A stretch of 64,000 nt of DNA from Sabulicella glaciei (GTDB taxonomy: Bacteria > Pseudomonadota > Alphaproteobacteria > Acetobacterales > Acetobacteraceae). Below, in pieces: positions 27,699-36,952 of the stretch; within the stretch, counting starts at the first letter, position 1, and every line of letters begins with the position of its first letter. The notes beneath the pieces were generated by a model that worked only from the letters and a program-made list of their open reading frames with translations, was not told where the DNA came from and made no database searches. The position numbers and the translations under genes are program-made. The DNA lies in assembly GCF_026183895.1 (NCBI RefSeq), contig NZ_JAPFQI010000015.1, positions 53,967-117,966 of the forward strand. The letters are read 5' to 3'.

Positions 27699-28451
27699 AT
27701 GTTCTGGAGAGCGTTCCGGCGCAGCGCGCTGGGCTTGTTGTTACTCGCCTCGGGAATCCTGGGAGGTGCGGCGCAGGCGGCCCCATTGGGTGGGCTGCCG
27801 AACAACAATGCACCGAATGATCCGGTCACAATCAGCTTCTACACCACCTTCTTCGGATGGAAGGGCGAGACATCCGAGCCCGGGGACCGCATTGAGGTGA
27901 TGGGCGCCCTTACGGTCACGGCCGAAGCTTTCAGAAAGGGCTTCGACTTCCGTTTCGAGAACAGTGGAGCTTGGACCGATCAGCAGGGCAACCCGCACAA
28001 GGGGCTCGGCTATCTCGATCAGACAGACGGATTGCTGGACCTTAGCGTCATTTTGACCAATCTTGATCGTCCAGGCTGGTTCCCGTCGATGGGTGTCGAC
28101 CTTGCGTATTTGCGTGCTGCGCAACACCCGATCGGCATTTCGGACAGCAAGTCTTTCTCTCTCCAAGGTGGAATTGGGCGCGGCTTGTCCGGAACCTTCC
28201 GGTTCGATGACGCCAATTATCCAGGGTACAATGGCTTCCCACCCGGGGAGTTCGGCGTGGCCTTTGCCTTCGACCGCGATGACTTCACTGGCAGGACCGC
28301 CGGCACCGGCTTTGGCTGCTTCAACCAGCCTTGCTTCTTCGCGGGCGAGATTTCCGTTCCCCGGGTGCCTGTGCCCGCACCAGGTGCCCTTGCCTTGCTG
28401 GCGCTCGGCGTGTTGGGCGTCGGCATGGTGCGGCGCAGGCAGCCCGCCTAA
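27699..28451 (+). CDS. PEP-CTERM-like exported protein, copy 2
   Basis: A 250-residue paralog of the preceding gene in tandem. Signal peptide FRRSALGLLLLASGILGGAAQA; body with AEAFRKGFDFRFEN, DQTDGLLDLSVILTNLD and VDLAYLRAAQ, all matched in copy 1; tail VPVPAPGALALLALGVLGVG followed by MVRRR. The start is supported by GGAGG five bases ahead of ATG27699. The gap to copy 1 is 107 bases with no clear terminator, so the pair may be co-transcribed. The usual Glu of the PEP motif is Ala. Confidence 0.78.
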   Translation: MFWRAFRRSALGLLLLASGILGGAAQAAPLGGLPNNNAPNDPVTISFYTTFFGWKGETSEPGDRIEVMGALTVTAEAFRKGFDFRFENSGAWTDQQGNPHKGLGYLDQTDGLLDLSVILTNLDRPGWFPSMGVDLAYLRAAQHPIGISDSKSFSLQGGIGRGLSGTFRFDDANYPGYNGFPPGEFGVAFAFDRDDFTGRTAGTGFGCFNQPCFFAGEISVPRVPVPAPGALALLALGVLGVGMVRRRQPA

Positions 28452-28460
28452 CGGATCTAC

Positions 28461-28490
28461 GACCCTCGCCCGGCGGGCGGGGGTCTATTT
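28461..28490 (+). terminator. Terminator after PEP-CTERM-like tandem
   Basis: GACCCTCGCCCGGCGGGCGG-GGGTC folds into a GC-rich hairpin followed by TATTTC, ten bases after the stop codon of copy 2. Confidence 0.7.
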
Positions 28491-29660
28491 CTCCAGACAC
28501 ACCGCCATCGATCATCGCGCTCCACGAGCTCCGGTGCACGGACCGATCTCACGGCAGCAGCGGTACTCGGCCCGGCTCACCTTCGCCCACCCGGTAAGCT
28601 GGCGGCCCGGATGGATAGTGTACGAGATGCACCTCGCGTGACCTGCCGCTGCATTTCTCGCATCGCAGCCGAGCAGCGACTTCGCCCATAGGGTCGGCGC
28701 GGTGACACGCCGCGTTCGAGCAGCATCAGCACCGGTACGTAGCTGAGATCGCAAGGGCAGAGGGTCCGGAGCCGTAGCCCACACAGGCGCCGAGCGGAGT
28801 GTCACGAGTCCACACCCAGGGAGGATGAGCGTAGAATTTAAAGAGAACAAGCGGGTGCTTGGGGGGCAGTCTCCGCCGCCTCACACACCAGATCCAGCAC
28901 GCGCGCTCGCAGCCTTGGCAGCAGGCGCACCGTGGCGGCCCCTCTGTCATCAAGCGGGTAGCGCACTTGGCGGCGAGCCGGCGCCTACCGGCCTGGCTTT
29001 GCTCGGCGCGGGACTGCTGGTCCTCGCATGGTGCGCCGCAAGGCCGTCTGCCGCGATCGGTGCGGCTCCGGCAGGGCTCAGCTTCTTTGCTATTGGACGG
29101 CCGATGCAGCTCGAGCGACAGGGCTCGTCACGTCTGGTTCGCAGGTCGGCCACGAGCGTCAATGGCGCCATAAGGGGATGCCATTGCGCCAGCAGCGTCA
29201 GCTAGGCCAACCGCAGCACTGCGATCCGAACGCGGGTGCATTGCTGCGCACCGCACGCGCTAGTTCTTCGACTACTGCGATCATCTACACGCGCCGTTGG
29301 AACGGGGAGCCGCACCCTTCGGCTCACTGTTCGCCCTGACGGAAGAGCATACGGATGCTTTGACTTCTACGCGCACATCCAGGCAGGCTTCACGAGAGGG
29401 AACGGCTGGCTAGGGCCCGCCGTGACAGGGAGCAAACGCCGTGCGCATGCAGCAGGGCGCCTCTTGATGACGGCGACGCGGGCCTTCCTCGAGTCCCACT
29501 CCTGTGGTCAACACGAACTCATCCAGCAACTGCCCCAGGTTCCAGCAGGGCGCGAAAGCCCAGCCGCTCGGCCGAAAGCTCCCGCTTCGGTCGGAAGCAT
29601 TCTGCTTGCTTCGTTCATAACCCAGAATGCTAGCCTTTCCTCATGAAGTGGGAGGAAGCA
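28491..29660. other. Gene-poor decayed stretch
   Basis: About 1.2 kb without a convincing intact gene. Short open frames on both strands are Arg/Ser/Pro-rich and look like chance. The only recognisable content is a broken PEP-CTERM-like tail at 28972-29043. The stretch probably represents relics of further copies of the tandem PEP-CTERM-like family. Confidence 0.5.
28972..29043 (+). pseudogene. Remnant PEP-CTERM-like C-terminal tail
   Basis: One frame reads GEPAPTGLALLGAGLLVLAW and then loses the basic end, while the neighbouring frame supplies it (MVRRKAV). This matches the motif-helix-RRK layout of intact neighbours with a single frameshift. No matching body is found upstream. Confidence 0.5.
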
Positions 29661-29696
29661 ATGCTTCAAAGATTGGTCCGACGCGCCGCTCAGTGA
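29661..29696 (+). pseudogene. Remnant N-terminus of a PEP-CTERM-like paralog
   Basis: GGGAGGAAGCAATG opens MLQRLVRRAAQ and then stops. The ribosome-binding region and first residues resemble the starts at 26860 (MIRRLGRRVAL) and 27699 (MFWRAFRRSAL), so this looks like the beginning of another copy cut off after about 11 codons. Confidence 0.4.
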
Positions 29697-29902
29697 CGAC
29701 GAATGAGTGGACACAATCCACGAAGATGCGCCGCCACTCTGGCGAGCAAGCGGCTGGGGCAGGCCTCAGCTTGCCTGAAGCGGTCTACGCAGGCCTCACG
29801 AGATTGCTCATGCCGGGCAGCCAGCCTGCCTGGTTCGCGGGCCCACATCGATCGCGAAGTGCGGGCCGATGTGGCGGCATCACGGGAAGGGAAACGACAA
29901 GG

Positions 29903-31171
29903 ATGAAGAATCTTGCAACGCCTCACACGGGGTTGGCGCAGCTGAGAGCAGGACGCCGAGGAGTCCTGCTGACCGGCGCCAGCCTCTCCGCCGCGGCGAT
30001 CTGGCATTCAGGGCGCGCTCTCGCCCAGGCCTCCGACAACGTGGTCAAGATCGGTGTGCTCGACGACATGTCTGGCCCCTTTGCGGACCAGCAGGGCATG
30101 GGCGACGTCGTCTCCGCACGCATGGCCATCGAGGATTTCGGCGGCCAGGTGTTGGGCAGTCCGATCGAGCTGATCTACGGTGACCTGCAGAACCGGCCCG
30201 ATGTCGGAATGGGGCTCGCCCGCCGCTGGTATGACCAGGAGCGGGTGGATGCGATCTTCGGCATCGGCAACTCCGCCGTTGCCCTTGCCGTGCAGCAACT
30301 CACCCGGGAGAAGAACCGAATCAACGTGTCGGTCGCCGCGGGCACGACCGAGCTCACGGGGCGGGCCTGCACGCCGAACGGCCTGCACTGGACCTACGAC
30401 AATTACGCGCTCGCGCGCGGCACCGTTTCCGCCATGATCAACCAAGGCAAGCGGCGCTGGTTCTTCATCACTTCCGACTATGCCTTCGGGCACTCCCTTG
30501 AAGCGAACGGCACGGAGGTCGTGCGCGCGCTCGGGGGGCAGGTGGTCGGCTCAGCCAAGGCCCCGCTGAACGAGACCGACTTCTCCAACCACCTGCTGCG
30601 CGCGGCGCAGTCGGGCGCCGACGTGGTGGGCCTCGCAGTCGCCGGGGTGGACCTGATCAACGCGGTGAAGCAGATGGGTGAGTTCGGCCTCATCCGACGC
30701 GGCATCCAGCCCGCCGCGCTGCTTTGCCTGCTCACCAACGTCAGGGCAATCGGCCTGGATACCGCCCAGGGCCTTGTGTTCACGGAGGCATATTACTGGG
30801 ATCAGAACGACGAGACGCGCGCATTCGCAACCCGCTTTGCACGGCACCATGGCCGGCCGCCGACCATGTTCCAGGCGAGTATGTGGGGCGCCGTGACCCA
30901 TTACCTGAAGGCGGTGCAGGCCGCCGGGACTGACGCCGCGCCGGCGGTCATGGCGAAGATGCGCGAGACGCCGATCAACGACTTCATGACGCGCAATGGC
31001 CGCATCCGCGAGGATGGCCGGATCATCCGCGACATGTACCTCATGCGCGCAAAGCGCCCTTCTGAAGCGCGTGGCGAGTGGGACCTGCTGGAGGTGGTCG
31101 GGACCATTCCGGGCGATCAGGCTTTCCGTCCCGCCAACGAGAGCGAATGTCCCGCGCTCCGTCGGAACTGA
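29903..31171 (+). CDS. ABC transporter substrate-binding protein, branched-chain amino acid type
   Basis: A 422-residue periplasmic binding protein of the Peripla_BP_6/LivK class. The N-terminus has a twin-arginine-like signal (GRRGVLLTGASLSAAAI, cleavage near ALA). The mature part begins VVKIGVLDDMSGPFADQQG, the usual first strand and ligand loop, and includes YDNYALARG and WFFITSDYAFGHS. No permease or ATPase gene is adjacent, so this is an orphan component whose ligand may be an amino acid, amide or aromatic acid. ATG29903 is chosen because it places the signal correctly. A hairpin follows the gene. Confidence 0.88.
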   Translation: MKNLATPHTGLAQLRAGRRGVLLTGASLSAAAIWHSGRALAQASDNVVKIGVLDDMSGPFADQQGMGDVVSARMAIEDFGGQVLGSPIELIYGDLQNRPDVGMGLARRWYDQERVDAIFGIGNSAVALAVQQLTREKNRINVSVAAGTTELTGRACTPNGLHWTYDNYALARGTVSAMINQGKRRWFFITSDYAFGHSLEANGTEVVRALGGQVVGSAKAPLNETDFSNHLLRAAQSGADVVGLAVAGVDLINAVKQMGEFGLIRRGIQPAALLCLLTNVRAIGLDTAQGLVFTEAYYWDQNDETRAFATRFARHHGRPPTMFQASMWGAVTHYLKAVQAAGTDAAPAVMAKMRETPINDFMTRNGRIREDGRIIRDMYLMRAKRPSEARGEWDLLEVVGTIPGDQAFRPANESECPALRRN

Positions 31172-31179
31172 GGACTCAG

Positions 31180-31212
31180 GCAGGGCAGGTCCGCCGGATC
31201 TGCCCTGCTTCC
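31180..31212 (+). terminator. Hairpin after ABC binding protein gene
   Basis: A 9-bp stem GCAGGGCAG / CTGCCCTGC around an 11-base loop, followed by TTCCCG, starting eight bases after the stop codon. Confidence 0.55.
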
Positions 31213-32127
31213 CGAAGAAGCGCGTCGGCCCATCAGAAACGACATGACACTTCGCGCAGAACTGGCTGAAGCGTGCGGCCGTGGCGCCGATCGCGCGTCG
31301 AGGAGCGCGAGAATGTCATGTGGACCAGGGCACCGAGTGGCGCTCCGCCGGAGTCTCCTCGCGTAGGCCATGCTCGGCCGGCAGCGCCGCGCTGTTCGTC
31401 AAATGGACAACCAGCGTCTCAGGTCCGATGAAATTCGAGACGGGCCCTGGGGCGGCACCAGCTGAACTGGGTTCAGGAGGACGAACTCTCAGGGTGCGGG
31501 AAACATCTCGCACGCAGTGACCAGCGCTTGCCAGAACAAAACCGACGCCACGAAAAGGAAGCGAACAGCCTCCTGCCAAGGTAAGCCATTGCGCGAGTAA
31601 CTGTCCCTGTATTGTTCTGCGCGACGGCGCATCTGCTTTCTATCCAACAATTGGCATCCCCCCATCGTTCTGCGCAATCGCCGTCGGCGTTATCGTATGA
31701 TTTTCAGATAGGCATAATTGCTTGCGGAGAGCCAGTTCTCAAATCATGACCGAATAGAGGATTTGTCTATGGAGTGAGTCTGGTGGGTGTTCCATCGATT
31801 GCCCAAGACCCAGCTAGGGGGGTGGCCAAACCCACCCGAACTGCAGGAAGGCGCGTCCGGGGGCCTCGCTTGCTACCGACATCGGTGCCTCGTGGCCCTG
31901 AGGCGACTGCGAGGTGAGCCGGTGGGATCTCTACGCCTCACGCAGGGGCATATTGCCTGCCGAACCGTCCACCCAGCTCTGCTTCTCGGGTGCGCGCCGC
32001 ATATACGCGTCGGCTCGTCGTCGCCTGCTTCGAAAGAATTTAGACCATCGTCGGCTTTTTTTACGACCTGGACAATGTCGCAGACCTGTGCCCACGAAAA
32101 CTGGTGCCACCCAAAGGGTTAGAGTTT
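31213..32127. other. Long intergenic region
   Basis: About 0.9 kb with no gene I can support. Open frames here are short and unlike the codon pattern of neighbours. A small hairpin (GGGTGG-CCAAAC-CCACCC, 31820-31837) is visible. The region ends at the sigma-54 type promoter of the following gene, so upstream activator sites may be within it. Confidence 0.45.
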
Positions 32128-32143
32128 TGGCATGGTGCTTGCT
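32128..32143 (+). promoter_or_regulatory. Predicted sigma-54 (RpoN) promoter
   Basis: TGGCATGGTGCTTGCT matches the -24/-12 consensus TGGCAC/TG-N4-TTGCA/T with exactly ten bases between GG and GC. It lies about 112 bases upstream of the PEP-CTERM-like start codon on the same strand. In bacteria with exosortase systems, PEP-CTERM genes are known to need RpoN with the PrsK/PrsR two-component pair, which makes this site biologically sensible. Confidence 0.65.
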
Positions 32144-32255
32144 TTGGGTAGGAGCGGGCGAGCCGCACCGCTCGCCGCGAAACCTTGACGGGCGTGATCC
32201 CGGTTCCGGCAGGGTTCGGAAACAGCAACGGCACACTGGTTTGAGGAGCATCTCG

Positions 32256-32945
32256 ATGAAGAAGCTGGCACTACTGGCGACGACCGCCGCCTTTGTCGGT
32301 CTGAGCGCCATTGCTCAGGCGGCGCCGATCACCATCATCACCTGGGCGCAGAACACGACGGATAAGTTGATCACGGCCACTGCCAACGGCGGCAACACGC
32401 AGACGACCCTCGCCGGAAGCGATGTCGCGATCACGGTGTCGGGCTATGCGAACGGCGTCGCGACGCCCTTCGCTGCCTTCCTGAACCTGACCGCGACCAG
32501 CACGGGCGCCGCGACGATCGTGGGCGGCGACGATGTCCGCCAGGCCTTCGCCGGCACCTTCACCATCACCTCCGGCGCGGGCGGCTCGGGCACCAACTAC
32601 CTGTCGGGCAACTTCTCCGACATCTCCCTGAACGGGTCACGCATCGGTGGGCCGGCGGGTGGTTTCCAGGCCAGCCTGATTGCCTCGGATCCGCCGGGCA
32701 CCGTGAACCTGACCTCCGCCCTGATTCCGGCCGCCAATCTGCAGGATCCGTCGGCGATCGGCTTCACCTTCACGGCGCTTTCTTCCGCCTTCAACATCTG
32801 CGGCTCGACGATCTGCGGCTTCACGGCGAGCGTCAGCGGCAACGCGAGCGCTTCGCAGGTCGCCGTGCCGGCCCCGGCCGGCCTCGCCCTGCTCGGCCTT
32901 GGCGTGTTCGGTCTCGCCGCGGTTCGCCGCAAGGTCGCGGCCTGA
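32256..32945 (+). CDS. PEP-CTERM-like exported protein
   Basis: A 229-residue secreted protein. Signal peptide MKKLALLATTAAFVGLSAIA with cleavage after AQA, then a Thr/Ser/Gly/Ala-rich body likely to form beta strands, with two cysteines (ICGSTICG), and a C-terminal signal VPAPAGLALLGLGVFGLAAV ending RRKVAA. The body is unrelated to the tandem pair at 26.8-28.4 kb. The start is backed by GAGGAG ahead of ATG32256. Expression is probably RpoN-dependent given the promoter at 32128; the 5' leader is about 100 bases. Confidence 0.82.
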   Translation: MKKLALLATTAAFVGLSAIAQAAPITIITWAQNTTDKLITATANGGNTQTTLAGSDVAITVSGYANGVATPFAAFLNLTATSTGAATIVGGDDVRQAFAGTFTITSGAGGSGTNYLSGNFSDISLNGSRIGGPAGGFQASLIASDPPGTVNLTSALIPAANLQDPSAIGFTFTALSSAFNICGSTICGFTASVSGNASASQVAVPAPAGLALLGLGVFGLAAVRRKVAA

Positions 32946-32980
32946 GCACAAACCGCATCCTTTAGCGGTGTGAAAGGGGC

Positions 32981-33006
32981 GGCCCCGGCTCCAACGAGCC
33001 GGGGCC
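32981..33006 (+). terminator. Terminator after PEP-CTERM-like gene
   Basis: GGCCCCGGCT-CCAACG-AGCCGGGGCC gives a perfect 10-bp stem 35 bases after the stop codon, followed by GTTCTGCTT. Confidence 0.65.
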
Positions 33007-33154
33007 GTTCTGCTTCAAGGCGCCTACGTGGGTCTGGCGCCATCTGATTGGCTCTGTACCGCTCCCGCACTGGCTCGCTATCGGACTCGTTCCGCCTGAT
33101 GGGGTCGCACGCGGCAAGAATGGCAATCCGACGCGATTGTCGGACCTTGCCAGC

Positions 33155-34513
33155 TCAGCGGTCTAGCACGCGCTCTATCCGCATCGGCAGGCCGCCCGCA
33201 GGCCTCAGTGTGATCTGGAGATGCGGCTCGACAGGCGCATTCGAGCCATGGCGCGGCCGCACCCGTGGCACCATCACCGCCAGCGCGGCAAGCATCTCGG
33301 TCATGGCGAAGTGGTTGCCGATGCAGGTGCGAGGCCCACCGCTGAACGGGAAATAGGTGTAGGGCGCCGGTCGGGCCTCGCCGATGAAACGGGTGGGGTC
33401 GAACCTTTCCGGATCCGGCCAGAAGCGCGCGTCCCGCTGCACCACCCAGGGGCTCAGGGCGATGATGGAGCCGGCCGGGATGTCGTGGCCGCCGAGCCGG
33501 TCCGGCGCGGCAGCGAGGCGGGGAAACCAGCCTGCGGGCGGGTAGAGCCGCATCGCCTCCTGCAGCGTCGCCTCCGTATACGCAAGCTGGGCTAGGTCGC
33601 CCGGCGTCGGGACCGTCCGGGGTCCGAGCACGCGTGCCACCTCGTCCCGGATTCTGGCCTCGACCTCAGGATGAAGGGCGAGGAGGTGCCAGGCCCAGCT
33701 CAGCGCGGCTGCGGAGGTCTCGTGCCCGGCGAGGATCATGGTCATCGCCTCGTCGCGCACCTGCCGGGCATCGACGCCCCTGTCGCCGTCCCCCTGCGCG
33801 GCCAGGAGCATCCCGAGAAGGTCGTCTCCCGGCTCCGCGGCGGCGAGGCGTTTCGCGATGATCTCCTCGATCGCCTCGTCGAGCACGGACAGGGCGTGGC
33901 GGAAGCGACGGTTGGCGGGGGTGGGCAGGCGCTCCGTCCATTCCGGCGCGAGCGACCAGAACCGCCCCGAGATCCAATCCTGCACCTCCAGCACGGCAGC
34001 GGTGATCCGCGCATCTCCGCCTCGCTGCTGCCCTCCGAACATGCAGCCCACCGCGATGTCGAGGGTAAGGTCGGACATGGCCTGCGAAACATCGATCGTC
34101 CGGCCCGCCTCCGCCTCCCAGCGTTCTGCCAGGTCGGAGGCCGCACCCGCCATGATGCGCACGAAGCGCCGGATCCGCTCGGCCCGGAAGGCCGGCTGCA
34201 GCAGGCGGCGCTGGCGCTGCCAGAGCGCCCCCTCGCTGGTGAGCATGCCTTCGCCGAGCACCGCCTTGAGGCGGTCGTGGAACGGCGTCCGGCGGTAATT
34301 GGCCGCGTTCTCCTGCAGCACGTGCCGGATATGCGCGGGGTTCGTCAGCACGAAAAGCGGGAAGCGCAGCGGGACCGGAATCCGGACAACATCGCCAAGC
34401 GACCTTGCCTGCTCGAACACGGCAAGTGGATTGCGCGCGAGGGCCGGCAGCTTGCCGAGAAATGGCAGGCCGCCTGGCATGGTCGGTGGTTGGGTCACCA
34501 GCGACTCCATCAT
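33155..34513 (-). CDS. Cytochrome P450
   Basis: A 452-residue soluble P450 without an N-terminal membrane anchor. The I-helix oxygen-binding motif is AGHETS (262-267), the K-helix ExxR is EAMR (319-322), and the haem-binding loop FPFSGGPRTCIGN carries ligand Cys397. The sequence is closer to CYP102/CYP4-like fatty-acid hydroxylases than to small-molecule class I P450s, judging by the FDPTRF and heme-loop style; the substrate is not assignable. No ferredoxin or reductase gene is adjacent, so electron partners must be elsewhere. The hairpin at 32981 separates it from the convergent PEP-CTERM-like gene. Confidence 0.93.
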   Translation of the reverse strand: MMESLVTQPPTMPGGLPFLGKLPALARNPLAVFEQARSLGDVVRIPVPLRFPLFVLTNPAHIRHVLQENAANYRRTPFHDRLKAVLGEGMLTSEGALWQRQRRLLQPAFRAERIRRFVRIMAGAASDLAERWEAEAGRTIDVSQAMSDLTLDIAVGCMFGGQQRGGDARITAAVLEVQDWISGRFWSLAPEWTERLPTPANRRFRHALSVLDEAIEEIIAKRLAAAEPGDDLLGMLLAAQGDGDRGVDARQVRDEAMTMILAGHETSAAALSWAWHLLALHPEVEARIRDEVARVLGPRTVPTPGDLAQLAYTEATLQEAMRLYPPAGWFPRLAAAPDRLGGHDIPAGSIIALSPWVVQRDARFWPDPERFDPTRFIGEARPAPYTYFPFSGGPRTCIGNHFAMTEMLAALAVMVPRVRPRHGSNAPVEPHLQITLRPAGGLPMRIERVLDR

Positions 34514-34649
34514 GGCGGCGGCGCAGCCTCGCCGTGCCCAGGCTAGAGCGGCAGGGTAGGCAAGGGCGCGGGGAAAAGCACCCGAAACCCTCGCCTACGG
34601 GGCTGGCCCCTTCGTTGCGGCTTCCCTCGAGCTTCGTGCCCGCCTTTTC

Positions 34650-35831
34650 CTAGGACGCCCCGCACAAGGCGGCGAAGAGGTGGCGCTGCTTCTCCACCTC
34701 CTGGGCCAGCGGCTCGTGGACGGTCCTCTCCTCCCCCTCCACCGCCAGTTCGAGCATCCCGTTCGGGCAGTAGCGGTCGTCGTCCCACCCGAGATGAGAC
34801 AGCACGGGGTAGAGGCAGATCCCCTCTATAGGCACGCCGGCCCGCATCGCGGCCCGCACCTCCTCGCAAACATAGTTCAACCAAGGCGCACGCTCCTCGC
34901 CCTCGATGCTGGTCTCGGCGAGAAAGATAGGCCGCCCATAGCGCGCGTGGACCCCGACCAGGAGGTCGCGCAGCGGCGTGTGCCCGGGGTCGCCCGGGAC
35001 CAGCGCCTCGCGCAGGCCGCCGTGGAGCCACTGGTTGTTCCAGTAGTAATTCACGCCGATCACATCGAGCAGCTCCGGCGCACCGCCCAGTTCGGGTGAC
35101 ATGTGGCCCGCGATCATCTCCCAGGCGTGGAACTGGCCCTCGTTGCGGGCGGCAGCCTCGGCGGGGTCCTGCTCGGGGCGCGCGACGATGTTGATGAGCG
35201 GGTCGATCAGGAGGATGCGCGATCCCGGCGCGGCCTCCCGCACCGCCCTTGCGCCGGCCACGGTCGCGCGGACCAGCTGCCGCTTCAGATCATCGCTGTG
35301 TTCCTGTGAGGTGCAGCCGGGATTCATCAGCCCGGCTTCCCCGCCCGCCCAGGAAAAGAAGGAGATCTCGTTGACGGGGCAGACCATCGGCGGCTCCCCC
35401 GTCTCCTCCAGGTGCAGCCGCGCGAAGGCGCCGGAAAAGGCGGCAAAGCGGTCCACGAAGGCGGAGGAGAAAACGTCCAGCCCGTCGGGCCAGCCATAGT
35501 GGCACAAGTCCCACGCGACCTGCGTCCCCACCTCCTGCGCCGCCCGCATCATGGGAAGCACGGAGGACCAGTCATAGTGGCCCGGCGCCGTCTCGACGAG
35601 GTGCCAGCGCGCCCCGTCGCGCACGGAGCGGATTCCGTGCCGCTTCAGTTGCCGGTAATCCTGCGACACGAGGACATCGTGGCGCGTGGTCCGCAACAGG
35701 TCGAGGCGCTGCCCGTCGCGGCGCCGATGCGTCGAGCATTCGAAGCCGCCCAGGAAGAAGCTGCGGAACAGGCTCGGGCGGAAGCTCAGCTCGGGCGGGG
35801 CCGCCCGGAGGTCGTTGGACATGTGCTGCAT
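34650..35831 (-). CDS. Clan GH-A glycosidase-like protein
   Basis: A 393-residue TIM-barrel protein related to GH1-type beta-glucosidases. Acid/base candidate Glu155 lies in CPVNEISFF at the end of strand 4, and nucleophile candidate Glu306 in IFLAETSIEG at strand 7. It opens with FLGGFECSTHRRRDGQRLD. No signal peptide is seen, so it should be cytosolic. It lies 11 bases after the glycosyltransferase gene on the same strand, implying co-transcription, and a second such protein is divergent at 37201. Natural substrate unknown; start may be Met1 or Met4. Confidence 0.72.
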   Translation of the reverse strand: MQHMSNDLRAAPPELSFRPSLFRSFFLGGFECSTHRRRDGQRLDLLRTTRHDVLVSQDYRQLKRHGIRSVRDGARWHLVETAPGHYDWSSVLPMMRAAQEVGTQVAWDLCHYGWPDGLDVFSSAFVDRFAAFSGAFARLHLEETGEPPMVCPVNEISFFSWAGGEAGLMNPGCTSQEHSDDLKRQLVRATVAGARAVREAAPGSRILLIDPLINIVARPEQDPAEAAARNEGQFHAWEMIAGHMSPELGGAPELLDVIGVNYYWNNQWLHGGLREALVPGDPGHTPLRDLLVGVHARYGRPIFLAETSIEGEERAPWLNYVCEEVRAAMRAGVPIEGICLYPVLSHLGWDDDRYCPNGMLELAVEGEERTVHEPLAQEVEKQRHLFAALCGAS

Positions 35832-35842
35832 GGGATCCGCGA

Positions 35843-36952
35843 TCAGGCTCGGGTGGTGGCGCGGCGCTTGGCGCCAATCTCCAGGACGAGGCGGGCGGCG
35901 GCTTCGACGCCCCCGCCCCCGGTGACGAGGCTTCGGGCCTGGGCGATCCTGTCCCGCGTCGCCTCCGGCTGGTCAAGGATCTCGCGGAAGGCCGCCTCCA
36001 TCGCCTCCGGGGTGACCGCATCGGGGAGGAGGCAGGGCGCGGCCTGGTGGCGCCCCAGCGCCTCGCCGAGCAGCCGCGTCTCCGAGATGGGGCCGGGCAC
36101 CAGCACCATCGGCGTGCCGAGGGCGGCGGCCTCGTGCATGGTGCTGGTACCTTCCGCCAGGACGATGTCGGCGGCGCTGATGTGGCGCAGCGCCTCGGCC
36201 TGCGGCACGACGCCCTCCAGCCGCACCCAGTCCGGGAAGGCGTCGAGGCCGAGGAGGGAGCGGAGCTCCGCCCGGTCATGGGTGGCGATGAGGTGGAGGC
36301 GAAGCCCGGGGTGGGAGCCCTGCCGCAGCCGCTCCGCCGCGCCGAAGACGCTGCGCAGGACGCGCGTGCCGAATTCCCGCGTGAAGGGGAAATTCCGCAC
36401 CGCGTAGAGGATCATTGGGCCTCCCGCCTCGGCGCCCAGGCTGGCGCGCGCCTGCTCGCGGTCGGGCACGGAGGCTAGGTCCAGGAACGGGCCGGTCTTC
36501 ACGATCAGGTCCTCGACCAGGGACAGTTCCTCGGGCATCGCGACCACGGGCGAGTAGGCCCAGATGATCGCGTCCATCTGCTTCATCATCGGCCAGTCGC
36601 CGAACAGCTCGTCGCCCACCGGCGGGATCGGGATGGAAACCCAGGCGGCCCGGGGAACGCAGGCGCGAAGCGGCAGGAGGTAGCGCGCCGTGTCGTCCAC
36701 GATCACATCGGCATCGCCGAAGCAGGCGCGGGCGATCGCGTCGCGGTCCCGGCGCGAGATCGCGGGGAGCAGGCGGGGCTGGTAGCCCATCTGCATGGTC
36801 ATCTCGATGTTGGGCGGCCGCAGCCGGACCATGTCGATCACGTACTCGACCTCGACCGACGCATCGGCGCGCTTCAACGCCCGGGCCAGCGTCGCCGTCC
36901 GGGACACGTGGCCGATGCCGCCCTCGACACAGGGGAGCATGATCACCTTCAT
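35843..36952 (-). CDS. GT-B glycosyltransferase, MurG/UGT-like
   Basis: A 369-residue GT-B fold glycosyltransferase. The N-terminal domain starts MKVIMLPCVEGGIGHVSRTA, the glycine-rich acceptor-side loop, and the C-terminal domain has ADIVLAEGTSTMHEAAALGT followed by MVLVPGP, matching the nucleotide-sugar-binding region of MurG and macrolide/flavonoid glucosyltransferases. ATG36952 is chosen because the loop must lie at the N-terminus; longer in-frame versions add unrelated residues. It heads a probable two-gene transcript with the GH-A protein, divergent from the 37201 gene. Confidence 0.8.
   Translation of the reverse strand: MKVIMLPCVEGGIGHVSRTATLARALKRADASVEVEYVIDMVRLRPPNIEMTMQMGYQPRLLPAISRRDRDAIARACFGDADVIVDDTARYLLPLRACVPRAAWVSIPIPPVGDELFGDWPMMKQMDAIIWAYSPVVAMPEELSLVEDLIVKTGPFLDLASVPDREQARASLGAEAGGPMILYAVRNFPFTREFGTRVLRSVFGAAERLRQGSHPGLRLHLIATHDRAELRSLLGLDAFPDWVRLEGVVPQAEALRHISAADIVLAEGTSTMHEAAALGTPMVLVPGPISETRLLGEALGRHQAAPCLLPDAVTPEAMEAAFREILDQPEATRDRIAQARSLVTGGGGVEAAARLVLEIGAKRRATTRA

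Noticed and set aside
31700..31740. Second sigma-54 promoter (GGCATAATTGCTTGC)
   Set aside because: Spacing between GG and GC is 11, not the required 10.
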